DNA of 64,000 nt from the NCBI RefSeq assembly GCF_033101155.1, contig NZ_JAWMPX010000007.1, forward strand, positions 62,001 to 126,000, in the 5' to 3' direction. The position numbers and the translations under genes are program-made. This DNA comes from Tropicimonas sp033101155. GTDB taxonomy: Bacteria > Pseudomonadota > Alphaproteobacteria > Rhodobacterales > Rhodobacteraceae. Positions 35,283 to 44,691 of the stretch are shown one piece after another (the stretch's first letter is position 1; every line of letters begins with the position of its first letter). The notes beneath the pieces were generated by a model. The model saw nothing but the letters and a program-made list of their open reading frames with translations. It was not told the origin of the DNA and made no database searches.

Positions 35283-36701
35283 TCATCGCAGCTTGTCCCC
35301 GATCAGGAACTCGGCCGCCCGGTCGAGCCGGATATGCGGCGGACCCTCGCCGGGTTTCAGGGTCGAGGCGGCGGGGGCGAATTTCATCACCGAATAGTCG
35401 CCGTCGAGCCAGCGCTCGGCGCCCTGCTGCGCGGGCACAAGCAGGCGGGAGGGATCCTCTGGCAGGGTGCCGGGGTAGAGAACCGCATCGCGCCCGTCTT
35501 CCAGCCGCCCGCGCACCATGCCCAGCTCGGCGCCGTCGACTGAGCGCGTTTCCTCCGTGCTGGCGCGCAGCGAGGCGATGGCCATGGCGCGGGTTTTCGC
35601 GCCGGCGAAATCGGCGCGGTCGCGGGCCTGGCGCAGCATCGCCTCCATGATCGCGGTCATCTGCCCGTGCTGGCTGTGATGGATATGATCGGCCTTGGTG
35701 GCAGCAAAGAGGATGCGCTCGACGCGCTTCTGGCCGAGAAGCCGGGTCAGCCAGGCGTTGCGGCCGGGGCGGAAGGCGCCAAGGATGTCGTTCATCGAGC
35801 GGCCGAGATCCTCGACCGCGGCCGGGCCGGAATGAATCGCTCCGAGAAGGTCGACCAGCACGACCTGCCGGTCGATCCGGGCGAAGTGATCGAGGAAGAA
35901 GGGTTTGACCACGCGGGATTTATAGGCCTCGTAGCGGCGCTCCATCTCGCGGCGCAGCGCGCCGCGCGAGGGGCGCGTCTCCGGGCGGGGCAGGGGGGCG
36001 AAGGTCAGCGCGGGCGAGCCTGCCAGCTCGCCGGGCATCAGGAAACGGCCCGGTGTGCAGTCCGAGAAGCCATCGGCGCGGGCGGCGCGGAGATAGGCGG
36101 TATAGGACTCGGCCAATGCCTGGGCGGCGGTTTCGCCAAACTCGGCGTCGCAATCCGTTTCGCGCAGCGTTTCGAGGAAGGGCGCGGCGGCGCTGCGCGG
36201 TTCGGCGCGGGCGAGGATCTCGGCGGACCAGTCATCATAGCTCTGGTCCATCAGTTCGAGATCCAGCAGCCATTCGCCTGGATAGTCGATAATGTCCAGA
36301 TGGACGGTGCGCGGCCCGGACAACGTGCCGAGCATTCCGCGCGGCTGCACCTTCAGCGAGAGCCGCAGCTCGGAGACCGCGCTTGTCGGCTCGGGCCAAT
36401 GCGGCGCCGGGCCGGTCAGCGCCGCGAGATGCTGCTCGAAGGCAAAGCGGGGCACGGTGTCGTCTGGCTGGGGCTGCAGCCAAGCGCCGGTAATCGCCCC
36501 TTCGGCGGCGGCGGCGAGACCGGGCATTCGGCCGCGATCCATCAGGTTGGCCACAAGCGACGTGATGAACACGGTCTTGCCCGCCCGCGCAAAGCCGGTC
36601 ACGCCAACGCGGATCACCGGTTCGAACAGCGCCTCCGACAGGGCCGAGCCCGCATCCTCCACGCCCTGTATCAGACCATTCGCCAATCTACCGATAACCA
36701 C
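35283..36701 (-). CDS. YcjX-family P-loop GTPase-like protein
   Basis: The 472-aa protein begins at a GTG behind AGAGGG. The family P-loop GFARAGKTVFITSLV lies near residue 38, LDIIDYPGEWLLDL carries the switch-II-like DxPG, and FAATKADHIHH is the base-recognition-like motif. YcjX proteins are poorly characterised stress-associated NTPases that work with YcjF. Its stop is 58 nt before ycjF. A longer in-frame ATG adds 36 residues with no family similarity. Confidence 0.9.
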   Translation of the reverse strand: MVIGRLANGLIQGVEDAGSALSEALFEPVIRVGVTGFARAGKTVFITSLVANLMDRGRMPGLAAAAEGAITGAWLQPQPDDTVPRFAFEQHLAALTGPAPHWPEPTSAVSELRLSLKVQPRGMLGTLSGPRTVHLDIIDYPGEWLLDLELMDQSYDDWSAEILARAEPRSAAAPFLETLRETDCDAEFGETAAQALAESYTAYLRAARADGFSDCTPGRFLMPGELAGSPALTFAPLPRPETRPSRGALRREMERRYEAYKSRVVKPFFLDHFARIDRQVVLVDLLGAIHSGPAAVEDLGRSMNDILGAFRPGRNAWLTRLLGQKRVERILFAATKADHIHHSQHGQMTAIMEAMLRQARDRADFAGAKTRAMAIASLRASTEETRSVDGAELGMVRGRLEDGRDAVLYPGTLPEDPSRLLVPAQQGAERWLDGDYSVMKFAPAASTLKPGEGPPHIRLDRAAEFLIGDKLR

Positions 36702-36841
36702 AGGACCCTCTTTCGCTGCACGACCAACACATATGGCCCCGAGGGCGCAATGCCTAGGGGCCGGCGAAAAGGGGCTGCGACAGGATTTGTCTGGACAAAG
36801 CATTCTCAAATACGAATATGTGCGAATAGGGAGGACAGTTC

Positions 36842-37795
36842 ATGTACCAGATTTCGCGCCTTGCGCTGGCGCTTTGCATTTTGCCGCTCGTGGCCGGGGC
36901 CAGCGAGGACATTGCCGACCAATACCCGCAGAGCCCGCTCTATTCGAAACCGGTCGAGGTGATCCCCGGCGTGTTCTCGGCGATCGGGGCGACAGCACCA
37001 CCGACCTATGAAAACTCCGGCCATAACAACAACCTGAGCTTCATCGTGACGTCTGAAGGGGTGGTCGTGATCAATGGCGGTGCAGCGGCGATCCTGGCCG
37101 AGGCGCTGCATGCGGAGATCAAGGCGGTGACGGACCAGCCGGTAAAGCTGGTGATCAACGAGAACGGGCAGGGGCATGCCGTGCTCGGCAATTCTTATTG
37201 GGCCGCGCAGGGCGTACCGATTCTCGGCCATGTCGATGCTGCCCATGAGGTCGAGGAATATGGGCAACAGATCCTCGACGGCATGATCCGCTACAACAGG
37301 GACAAGGCGGAGGGGACGGAGATCCAGGGGCCGACCCTGACCTTCGAGGACAGCTATGACGCTTCGCTTGGCGACACGAAAATCGAGGTGCTGCATCTCG
37401 GTCCAGCCCATGGACCGGGCGATACGCAGGTCTGGCTCCCGGAACAGGGGCTCGTGATTGCCGGAGACATCGCCTTTCATGAACGGATGCTGCCGATCTT
37501 TCCAGACACGATCACCTCCGAATGGATCGAGACCTGGGAGACCAAATTCGAGCCGCTGGACGCGACCTACGTGATCCCGGGGCACGGACATCCGACCAAT
37601 ATGGACCAGGTACGGCGCTACACCCGGGACTACCTGGTGCATCTGCGCGAAAAGATCGGTGAACATCTGGAGAATGGCGGGGATCTGGCTGAGGCCTATT
37701 ACGTTGATCAGGAGGCCTATCGGACCCTCGACACCTTCGAAGAACTGGCGACGAAGAATGCCGGGCGGGTCTATGAGGAGATGGAGTTCGAATAG
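36842..37795 (+). CDS. exported MBL-fold protein with degenerate metal site
   Basis: The 317-aa protein has a Sec-type signal peptide (LALALCILPLVAGAS) and the metallo-beta-lactamase fold, so it should be periplasmic. The second half keeps GPAHGPGDTQ, VIAGD and IPGHGHP, three standard metal or scaffold positions. Where active enzymes have THxHxDH the sequence is NENGQGHAVLGN: the first two His and the Asp/His pair are gone or shifted. It may bind one metal, act as a non-hydrolytic binding protein, or use a different ligand set. The neighbours give no substrate clue. Confidence 0.8.
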   Translation: MYQISRLALALCILPLVAGASEDIADQYPQSPLYSKPVEVIPGVFSAIGATAPPTYENSGHNNNLSFIVTSEGVVVINGGAAAILAEALHAEIKAVTDQPVKLVINENGQGHAVLGNSYWAAQGVPILGHVDAAHEVEEYGQQILDGMIRYNRDKAEGTEIQGPTLTFEDSYDASLGDTKIEVLHLGPAHGPGDTQVWLPEQGLVIAGDIAFHERMLPIFPDTITSEWIETWETKFEPLDATYVIPGHGHPTNMDQVRRYTRDYLVHLREKIGEHLENGGDLAEAYYVDQEAYRTLDTFEELATKNAGRVYEEMEFE

Positions 37796-38066
37796 GGAGC
37801 GAGGGACCGTTGGTTGTGTTGCAGGTCAAAAGGGAGGCTGGAAACCGAAACCTCGAACCGCCCTGCCGGAATTGCGTGGACGCCTGGTTTACCCAGGGAG
37901 ACGGCTGCGGACGTTGGGTCTGACTGCTGATTGGCGCGGCTACCGCTGGAGCGTTTCGGGGCGACAGCGAACGGCAGCATTGTCCCATCTCTCTCATTGA
38001 CCGCCCCGAAAAAAATCTATCCCTTGCGCCAAGGATTTCCTTTCCGCGCCCGTCAGACGGGATGAC

Positions 38067-38606
38067 ATGCGCATGACAACCGATGACGACGCCCTGGCCC
38101 GGGCCGCCGGACATGGCGACCGAGACGCCTTTGCCGCCTTGCTCGCGCGGCACTATGACAGGCTATTTGCCTTCGCCATGCGCCTCACCGGGGCGCGGGC
38201 CGAGGCCGAGGACCTGACCCAGGACATCTGCCTCGCCCTGCCGTCCAAGCTGAAGAGCTTTCGCGGCGAGGCCCGTTTCACCACCTGGCTCTATCGCGTC
38301 GCCGTCAATGCCTCGCATGACCGCCGCCGCCGGGCCGCAACCCACGCGAAAGCCGCCGATGGCTGGGGCGACTGGGAAATCGCCCGCCGTGCCGGCGACG
38401 CGGAAACACGCGACGCCGTCGGTTGGCTCGAATGCGCCATGGCGCGGCTCAAACCCGACCTGCGGGACACCGCCGTGCTGATCCTCGCGGAGGAACTGAC
38501 CCAAGCCGAGGCGGCCTCGGTGCTCGGTCTTTCAGAAGGAACGGTCGCCTGGCGCATGTCCGAAGTGAAGAAAGCCCTGCGTGCGCTTGCGGAGGAGGAC
38601 CAATGA
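38067..38606 (+). CDS. ECF-type RNA polymerase sigma factor
   Basis: The 179-aa protein has sigma region 2 at about 20-85 (LLARHYDRLFAFAMRLTG, AEDLTQDICLALPSKLKSF, FTTWLYRVAVN) and region 4 at about 118-170 (ELTQAEAASVLGLSEGTVAWRM, helix-turn-helix). There is no region 1 or 3, so it is an extracytoplasmic-function sigma factor. Its stop overlaps the ATG of the downstream membrane VWA protein (ATGA), whose cytoplasmic N-terminus is the natural candidate for its anti-sigma domain (inference). An ATG two codons downstream is also possible. Confidence 0.92.
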   Translation: MRMTTDDDALARAAGHGDRDAFAALLARHYDRLFAFAMRLTGARAEAEDLTQDICLALPSKLKSFRGEARFTTWLYRVAVNASHDRRRRAATHAKAADGWGDWEIARRAGDAETRDAVGWLECAMARLKPDLRDTAVLILAEELTQAEAASVLGLSEGTVAWRMSEVKKALRALAEEDQ

Positions 38607-40579
38607 CAGACGATCTCGAACGGCTCCGCGCCGCTCTGAAATCCGGCTCGCCGGAGGCCGACCCGGCCCGCAAGGCAGACGATATCGCCGCCGCGATGTC
38701 TGCCTTTGACACGGCTTTCGCGGAAACTGCAGAAAGCGCCGGGACCACCCAAGAATCCTCCATCGAGCCGCGTCCCTCCAACAGCCGCCCCGTTTGGGGG
38801 CGCCTGATTGATGGAGGAATTTCGATGATCCACGCCCTCACGACCCGCGCCGGCCTCGCCGCCACCACTGGCCTCGTTACCGCCGGCCTCGCACTCCTGA
38901 TCGTCCTGCCGCAGGACACCGCCTTCGGCCCCGGCACGGATGGCGCCCACGACCTGGACATCGACAGCGCGCCCGAGGCGCCTGTCCTGCTGGACGAACC
39001 GGTCCTCGCCGAGGCCGAGCTGGCGATGGACTTGTCTTCGGCCGCGCCGCCGTCACCCCTGGTGGAGCAGTCCCTGAAGGTCGAGGGCCGCCTTGCGCTG
39101 TCTCGCGCCGCGCCGGAGACCAGCGTGGTCTCTCGCGCGCTCACGGCCGACAGCGATGCCCGCCCCGCGCCGGTCGATGTCGATACCGAAGCCTTCGCAA
39201 ATGAAGACCCCTCCGGCGTGACCGCCGTTGCCGACCAGCCGGTCTCGACCTTCTCCGTCGATGTCGACACCGCGTCCTGGTCGGTTATCCGTTCCTCGCT
39301 GATGAATGGCAGCCTGCCGCCCACCGAGGCCGTGCGCATCGAGGAGATGGTAAACTATTTCCCCTATGCTTATCCCGCGCCCGAACCGGGCGGCGCGCCC
39401 TTCGCGACCACGCTCGGCGTCAGCCCGACGCCCTGGAATCCGGACACGCAGATCCTGCATATCGGTCTGCAAGGCGCGCTTCCGGCGCTGGAGGACCGCC
39501 CGCCACTCAACCTCGTCTTCCTGATCGACACCTCCGGCTCGATGCAGGACCCCGACAAGCTGCCGCTTCTGAAACAGTCGCTGCGGCTGATGCTGGGTGA
39601 GCTGCGCGCCGAGGACGAGGTCGCGATCGTTGCCTATGCTGGCAGTGCCGGCGCGGTGCTGGAGCCGACCCCGGCCGGAGAGAGCAGCAAGATCCTCGCC
39701 GCGCTGGACCGATTGGAGGCGGGCGGCTCGACGGCGGGGCAGGCGGGGCTGGAACAGGCCTATGCGTTGGCCGAGACCATGAAAGGCGAGGGCGAGGTCT
39801 CCCGCATCCTGCTGGCCACCGATGGCGATTTCAATGTCGGCATCCATGACCCGGAGGCGCTGGAAGATTTCATCGCCCGCAAGCGCGAGAGCGGCGCGTT
39901 CCTCTCCGTGCTTGGCTTCGGGCGTGGCAATCTCGACGATGCGACCATGCAGGCGCTGGCACAGGCTGGCAACGGGCAGGCCGCCTATATCGACACCATC
40001 GCCGAGGCGCAGAAGGTGCTGGTCGACCAGCTTACCGGGCAACTCTTCGCCATCGCGCAGGACGTGAAAATCCAGGTCGAGTTCAACCCCGCCGAGATCG
40101 CCGAATACCGGCTGATCGGCTACGAGACCCGCGCGCTCCGGCGCGAGGATTTCGCCAATGACAAGGTCGATGCCGGCGAGATCGGCGCCGGGCATCAGGT
40201 GACGGCGCTTTACGAGGTCACGCCTGTCGGCTCGTCCGCCGTGCTGAACGAACCTTTGCGCTATCAGCCCGCCGCCACGCCCGAGGGCGCAAACGGGGAG
40301 CTTGGCTTCCTGCGCCTGCGCTACAAGGAGCCGGGTGGCAGCGAGAGCCGGCTGATCGAGACGCCGATCCCGGCAGAGGTCTCGCAGGCCTCAGTCGAAA
40401 CCCGCTTCGCCACGGCGATTGCCGGCTTCGGCCAACTCCTGCGCGGCTCGGTTTATCTGGGAGACTGGGACTACGACGCGGCAGCGGCGCTGGCCGGCAA
40501 TGCGCGTGGCGAGGATCCGTTTGGCTACCGCGCCGAGGCGCTCCGCCTCATCCGCCTCGCGGGCAGCCTCGACAAGTAG
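38603..40579 (+). CDS. membrane-anchored von Willebrand factor A protein (YfbK-like)
   Basis: The 658-aa protein has a cytoplasmic N-terminal part (1-80, LERLRAALKSG), one transmembrane helix (about 84-103), an acidic Pro/Ala-rich linker, a YfbK N-terminal domain (DVDTASWSVIRSSLMNG, VRIEEMVNYFPYAYP), a VWA domain with an intact MIDAS site DTSGSM at 309-314, and a DUF3520-like C-terminus. The VWA part should be periplasmic and bind ligand through Mg. Coupled to an ECF sigma gene by ATGA overlap, it looks like a sensor and anti-sigma in one chain (inference). Confidence 0.88.
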   Translation: MTDDLERLRAALKSGSPEADPARKADDIAAAMSAFDTAFAETAESAGTTQESSIEPRPSNSRPVWGRLIDGGISMIHALTTRAGLAATTGLVTAGLALLIVLPQDTAFGPGTDGAHDLDIDSAPEAPVLLDEPVLAEAELAMDLSSAAPPSPLVEQSLKVEGRLALSRAAPETSVVSRALTADSDARPAPVDVDTEAFANEDPSGVTAVADQPVSTFSVDVDTASWSVIRSSLMNGSLPPTEAVRIEEMVNYFPYAYPAPEPGGAPFATTLGVSPTPWNPDTQILHIGLQGALPALEDRPPLNLVFLIDTSGSMQDPDKLPLLKQSLRLMLGELRAEDEVAIVAYAGSAGAVLEPTPAGESSKILAALDRLEAGGSTAGQAGLEQAYALAETMKGEGEVSRILLATDGDFNVGIHDPEALEDFIARKRESGAFLSVLGFGRGNLDDATMQALAQAGNGQAAYIDTIAEAQKVLVDQLTGQLFAIAQDVKIQVEFNPAEIAEYRLIGYETRALRREDFANDKVDAGEIGAGHQVTALYEVTPVGSSAVLNEPLRYQPAATPEGANGELGFLRLRYKEPGGSESRLIETPIPAEVSQASVETRFATAIAGFGQLLRGSVYLGDWDYDAAAALAGNARGEDPFGYRAEALRLIRLAGSLDK

Positions 40580-40729
40580 GATCTCCGCGCCCCTGAACCA
40601 CATACCGGACCGGGGCGCGCCAATCGTCCTGTCCATCGGCGCGTCTTTTGCCCGCGATGCCAGCCTCCGGGCGAGCTGCCGCGCTGGCGCAACCTGACAA
40701 GGTCCCGGATCCCTGCGCCAGGGCCTTTC

Positions 40730-40990
40730 TTACCGTATCGGCGGAAAACGCGCGGCCCGTCCCGTCGCGGCCCTGTCTCCGGAGGCGTAATTGCGGCCTG
40801 GCGTCTCTACTCGGGATAGGCCCAGATCTGTCGTGGCCACATTGCCCTGACCCGACGCACCAGCGTCCGGACAAGGCTGCGACGGCACCGGACCTGCGGA
40901 ATGCGGCCTGCCAGCGGGACCTGTTCCCCGAGCCATTCGGGGCGGTTGGGCGGGCCACAACCCGATCAACTTCGCGAAGACAGAAAACAT
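40730..40990 (-). CDS. possible small protein (86 aa), unknown
   Basis: The frame starts MFSVFAKLIGLWPAQPP behind GGAAGGA, a good ribosome site, with a short hydrophobic start followed by Gly/Ala/Pro-rich sequence ending RAARFPPIR. It lies in the gap between the VWA gene and the ABC operon. The second half looks like low-complexity translation of GC-rich DNA, so only the first 30 codons look convincing. It could be a short secreted or membrane peptide or a chance frame. Confidence 0.3.
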   Translation of the reverse strand: MFSVFAKLIGLWPAQPPRMARGTGPAGRPHSAGPVPSQPCPDAGASGQGNVATTDLGLSRVETPGRNYASGDRAATGRAARFPPIR

Positions 40991-41091
40991 GATTGATCCT
41001 TCCAGAAGCGTCACATCGCATCGGGAAACTGGACTCAAACCAGTTAAAAACCTATTGCGAAAAAAGAAAAACATGTTGGTTCGTCGCTACT

Positions 41092-42654
41092 TCAGGCCGC
41101 CGGGAGAACTGGTGCGGCCGCCAACAATTCGCGCGTATAGGCCGCGCGCGGGGTTGCAAAAACCGTTTCCGTTTCGCCTGCCTCGACGATCCGCCCGGCT
41201 TGCATGACCAGCACCCGGTCGGTCACCGAGCGCACCACGCTGAGGTCATGCGCGATGAAGAGGTAGGACAGCCCGAACCGCGCCTGCAGATCGGCCAGCA
41301 GATCGAGCACCTGTGCGCGAACCGAGACATCCAGCGCAGAGACCGCTTCATCCAGTACGATCAGTTCCGGTCGAGCGATCAGCGCCCGCGCGATGGCGAT
41401 CCGCTGCCGCTGACCGCCGGAGAACTCATGTGGAAACTTGTCGGCATCCGTCGCGTGAAGCCCGACATTCTCCAGCGCCTCCGCGACCCGTGCGTCCAGA
41501 TCCGTCGGCCGACCAATCAGGTGGAAGGGCTCGGCCAGCAGTTTCGAGACCTTGTAGCGCGGGTTGAAAGAGCCATAAGGGTCCTGAAACACCACCTGCA
41601 TCCGGCGCCGCAACTCGGCTGGCATCGTGGGCGACACCGCCTCGCCATCGAGCCGGATTGCGCCGCCCTGAAGCGGCTCCAGCCCGAGGATTGCGCGGGT
41701 CAGGGTCGACTTACCACAGCCGGATTCGCCAACGAGGCCAAGGCTTTCGCCGCGCCGTAACGCGAAGCTGACGCCATCCACGGCGCGGAAATGCTCCCTT
41801 CTCCCGAACAGCCCCTGCCGCTTGAGCGGGTAGTCCCGCAACGCGTTTTCGACCTCCAGAAGCGGTGCCTCCTGCACGATCGGTGCCCGCTCAGGGCAGT
41901 GCCGCGACGCCTCGAACAGCGCCCGCGTATAGGGGTGGCGCATCTCGTGCAGCACTTCGCCTGTCGGCCCGTGTTCGACCACCTCGCCGGCCTTCATCAC
42001 AGCGATCTCGTCGGCCATCTCGGCGACGACCGCGAGGTCATGGGTGATGAAGAGGCAGCTCATCCCCTCTTCGCGCACCAGCTCGCGGATCAGCTCGAGG
42101 ATCTGCGCTTGCGTGGTCACGTCCAGCGCTGTGGTCGGCTCGTCGGCGATCAGCAGCTTGGGGCGCAGGGCGATGGCCAGCGCGATGCAGACCCGTTGGC
42201 GTTGCCCGCCCGAAAGCTCGTGCGGATAGCGGTCGAGCGGGAAGCGCTCCGGCGCCAGTCCGACCCGCGCCAGCCGCTCCTTGGCGATCTCCCGCGCCTC
42301 CGAGCGCCGCGCCGCTCCATGGACCAACAGCGTCTCGGCAACCTGATCGCCGATGGTCTGGACCGGGTTCAGCGCCGTCATCGGCTCCTGAAAGATCATC
42401 CCGATCTGGCCACCGCGCACCGCGCACATCTTGCGCTCTGGAAGATCGGTCAGGGGGCGCCCCTCCAGCAGCACCCGCCCCGAGAGTTGCGACCCGTCCG
42501 GCAGGAGTCGCATGACCGAAAGCGCCGTCATCGACTTGCCCGAGCCGCTCTCGCCAACCAGCCCGAGCGTCTGGCCGGGCGGAATCCGCAGCGAAACATC
42601 CCGCAGCACCGGGATTCCGGCGAGGAGCAGCGAGATGTTTTCCAGCGCGATCAT
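41092..42654 (-). CDS. dipeptide/oligopeptide ABC transporter, fused double ATP-binding protein (YejF type)
   Basis: The 520-aa protein fuses two ABC ATPase domains. Domain 1 has Walker A GESGSGKS (34-41), signature LSGGQRQR and Walker B LLIADEPTTALD. Domain 2 has GESGCGKS near 310, FSGGQRQR and LIVLDEAVSALD. Note Ala replaces Thr in the second Walker B extension. Each has the oligopeptide-family C-terminal segment. It energises uptake through the two permeases encoded upstream with ATGA overlaps. No substrate-binding protein gene is in the operon. Confidence 0.93.
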   Translation of the reverse strand: MIALENISLLLAGIPVLRDVSLRIPPGQTLGLVGESGSGKSMTALSVMRLLPDGSQLSGRVLLEGRPLTDLPERKMCAVRGGQIGMIFQEPMTALNPVQTIGDQVAETLLVHGAARRSEAREIAKERLARVGLAPERFPLDRYPHELSGGQRQRVCIALAIALRPKLLIADEPTTALDVTTQAQILELIRELVREEGMSCLFITHDLAVVAEMADEIAVMKAGEVVEHGPTGEVLHEMRHPYTRALFEASRHCPERAPIVQEAPLLEVENALRDYPLKRQGLFGRREHFRAVDGVSFALRRGESLGLVGESGCGKSTLTRAILGLEPLQGGAIRLDGEAVSPTMPAELRRRMQVVFQDPYGSFNPRYKVSKLLAEPFHLIGRPTDLDARVAEALENVGLHATDADKFPHEFSGGQRQRIAIARALIARPELIVLDEAVSALDVSVRAQVLDLLADLQARFGLSYLFIAHDLSVVRSVTDRVLVMQAGRIVEAGETETVFATPRAAYTRELLAAAPVLPAA

Positions 42655-43472
42655 CGGACGGATCTCCGCAGGCGCGGGTCAAGCAGGTCGCGCAGCCCGT
42701 CGCCCATCAGGTTCAGCCCCAGAACGGTCAGCACGATGGCGAGGCCGGGCAGGATGGCGAGGCGGGGATAGGCGTAAAAGAAGGTCTGGGCATCGGCCAG
42801 CATCCGGCCCCAGGAGGGGGTGGGCGGCTGCGCGCCGAGGCCGACATAAGAGAGGCCGGCTTCGGCGAGGATGCCCATGGAGAACTGGATCGTGCCCTGC
42901 ACCACCAGCAGGTTGGCGATATTGGGCAGGATATGTTCGGCGGAGATCCGCGCCGAATGCTTGCCGGCGACGCGGGCGGCGAGGATGAACTCGCGCGGCC
43001 AGATGGTCAGCGCGGCCCCGCGCGACACGCGGGCGAAGACGGGGATGTTGAAGATGCCGATGGCGAGAATGGCGTTGATCGCCGAAGGGCCAAAGACGGC
43101 GGTGATCAGGATGGCGATGACCAGCGAGGGAAAGGCAAAAATCAGGTCGTTGCCGCGCATGATGACCTCGTCGAGCAGCGAGCCGCGCCGTGCGGCGGCA
43201 GCCAGCCCGAGCGGCACGCCGAGCGCGATACCGATGCCGACGGCGATCAGCGCCACGGCGATGGAGGTCCGCGCCCCGGCCATCAGCATGGCGGTCATGT
43301 CGCGCCCAAGGTGATCGGTGCCGAGCCAGTGTTCGGCGGACGGCGCAGCGAGCTTGTGGGCGATGTCGAGCTCGGTGACGTCGAAGGGCGTCCAGACCAG
43401 CGACAGCAGGGCCGCGGCGAGGAAGAGGCCGAAGAGCACCATGCCGAGAATGAGTTGGACCGGGAGCCTCAT
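42651..43472 (-). CDS. ABC transporter permease, DppC/YejE type
   Basis: The 273-aa inner-membrane permease has an N-terminal TM followed by a periplasmic stretch with HWLGTDHLGRDMTAML, the diagnostic OppC_N/DppC motif. The EAA loop region is in EFILAARVAGKHSARI. It overlaps both neighbours by ATGA, so it is the middle gene of the peptide-type transporter. Confidence 0.92.
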   Translation of the reverse strand: MRLPVQLILGMVLFGLFLAAALLSLVWTPFDVTELDIAHKLAAPSAEHWLGTDHLGRDMTAMLMAGARTSIAVALIAVGIGIALGVPLGLAAAARRGSLLDEVIMRGNDLIFAFPSLVIAILITAVFGPSAINAILAIGIFNIPVFARVSRGAALTIWPREFILAARVAGKHSARISAEHILPNIANLLVVQGTIQFSMGILAEAGLSYVGLGAQPPTPSWGRMLADAQTFFYAYPRLAILPGLAIVLTVLGLNLMGDGLRDLLDPRLRRSVR

Positions 43473-44416
43473 CGCGAATGCCTCAGACGGGGGTCGACCA
43501 GCGCATAGGCGAGATCGACGAGGAAGGTGACGAGGATCACCGCGAAGACCAGCAGCATGACGACGGATTCGACCACGACGAGGTCACGCTGCGTGATGCC
43601 CTGGAAGATCAGCAAGCCGAGCCCGGGCAGGAAGAACACCTTCTCGATGATGATCGCGCCGGCCAGCAGGAATGAGAATTGCAGCCCGACAATAGTCAGG
43701 ACCGGGATCATCGCGTTGCGCATCCCGTGATTGCGGATCGCCTGTCCCTCGGTCAGCCCCTTGGCGCGGGCGGTGCGGATATAGTCCTGCCCCAGCGTCT
43801 CGATCAGGGCGGAGCGCATGACCCGGGCGAGGATGGAGGCCTGCGGCAGCGCCAGCGCCACGGCCGGCAGGGTCAGCGCCTTGAGCGCGGGCCAGGCCCC
43901 GTTTTCCCAGCCGGGGAAGCCGCCGGCGGGAAAGATCGGCCAGGTGATGGCGAACAGCACCACGAGCAGCATGGCGAACCAGAAATTCGGCACGGCAATG
44001 CCGAGCTGCGTCAGCCCCATGATGCCGTAATCGGTCGCCCGTCCGCGCCGGGCGGCGGCCAGCATGCCAATGGGAAGGGCGAGCAAGGTGGAGAGCGCCA
44101 GCGCGTAAAGCGCCAGCGGCAGCGAGACCCAGAGCCGCGCCGCGATCAACTCGGAGACCGGAACGCGATAGGTATAGGAGGTGCCGAAATCGCCGCCGAG
44201 CATACCGGTGACCCAGCCGAGATAGCGCGCGGGCAGCGAGCCTGTGAGGCCAAGCTCGTCACGCAGGGCGGCGACGGTTTCCTCGGACGCGTTCATCCCG
44301 AGCATGAAGGCGGCGGGGTCGCCCGGAATGACTTCGACCACCGCGAAAATCACAAAGCTCGCCGCCATGAGCGACAAGCCAAGCGAAATCAGTCGGGTGG
44401 CGGCATACCGGATCAT
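43469..44416 (-). CDS. ABC transporter permease, DppB type
   Basis: The 315-aa permease has the DppB N-terminus (IRYAATRLISLGLSLMAASFVIF, VEVIPGDPAAFMLG), and LGQDYIRTARAKGLTEGQAI forms the cytoplasmic EAA loop that contacts the ATPase. It is the first gene of the three-gene operon; its promoter should lie in the 275 nt before the divergent methyltransferase-like gene. The upstream position, where a substrate-binding protein is commonly encoded, is empty. Confidence 0.92.
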   Translation of the reverse strand: MIRYAATRLISLGLSLMAASFVIFAVVEVIPGDPAAFMLGMNASEETVAALRDELGLTGSLPARYLGWVTGMLGGDFGTSYTYRVPVSELIAARLWVSLPLALYALALSTLLALPIGMLAAARRGRATDYGIMGLTQLGIAVPNFWFAMLLVVLFAITWPIFPAGGFPGWENGAWPALKALTLPAVALALPQASILARVMRSALIETLGQDYIRTARAKGLTEGQAIRNHGMRNAMIPVLTIVGLQFSFLLAGAIIIEKVFFLPGLGLLIFQGITQRDLVVVESVVMLLVFAVILVTFLVDLAYALVDPRLRHSR

Positions 44417-44691
44417 GCGGCGACCCTAGCGACGGTCATGGCGGGGCGCCAGTGGGAAGGCGGGGGTGCGACCGATGCGACCAGGAGAGAGGCCGCAAGA
44501 GGCAAAATGAGGAGATCGGTGCTGAGCCTTCGGGCACGGATTCAAACCGAGGGCGCCGGTTTCGCGGCGATCCTCCGGCGCTTTCAGGGAAGGGTGGCTA
44601 ATGCCGACACCGTCTGCTGTCACCGCGACACGGGCTTGCGGATCTTTCGTGACAGGATATTTGAAGCGACAGACAACAAGCTGGAGCCATC

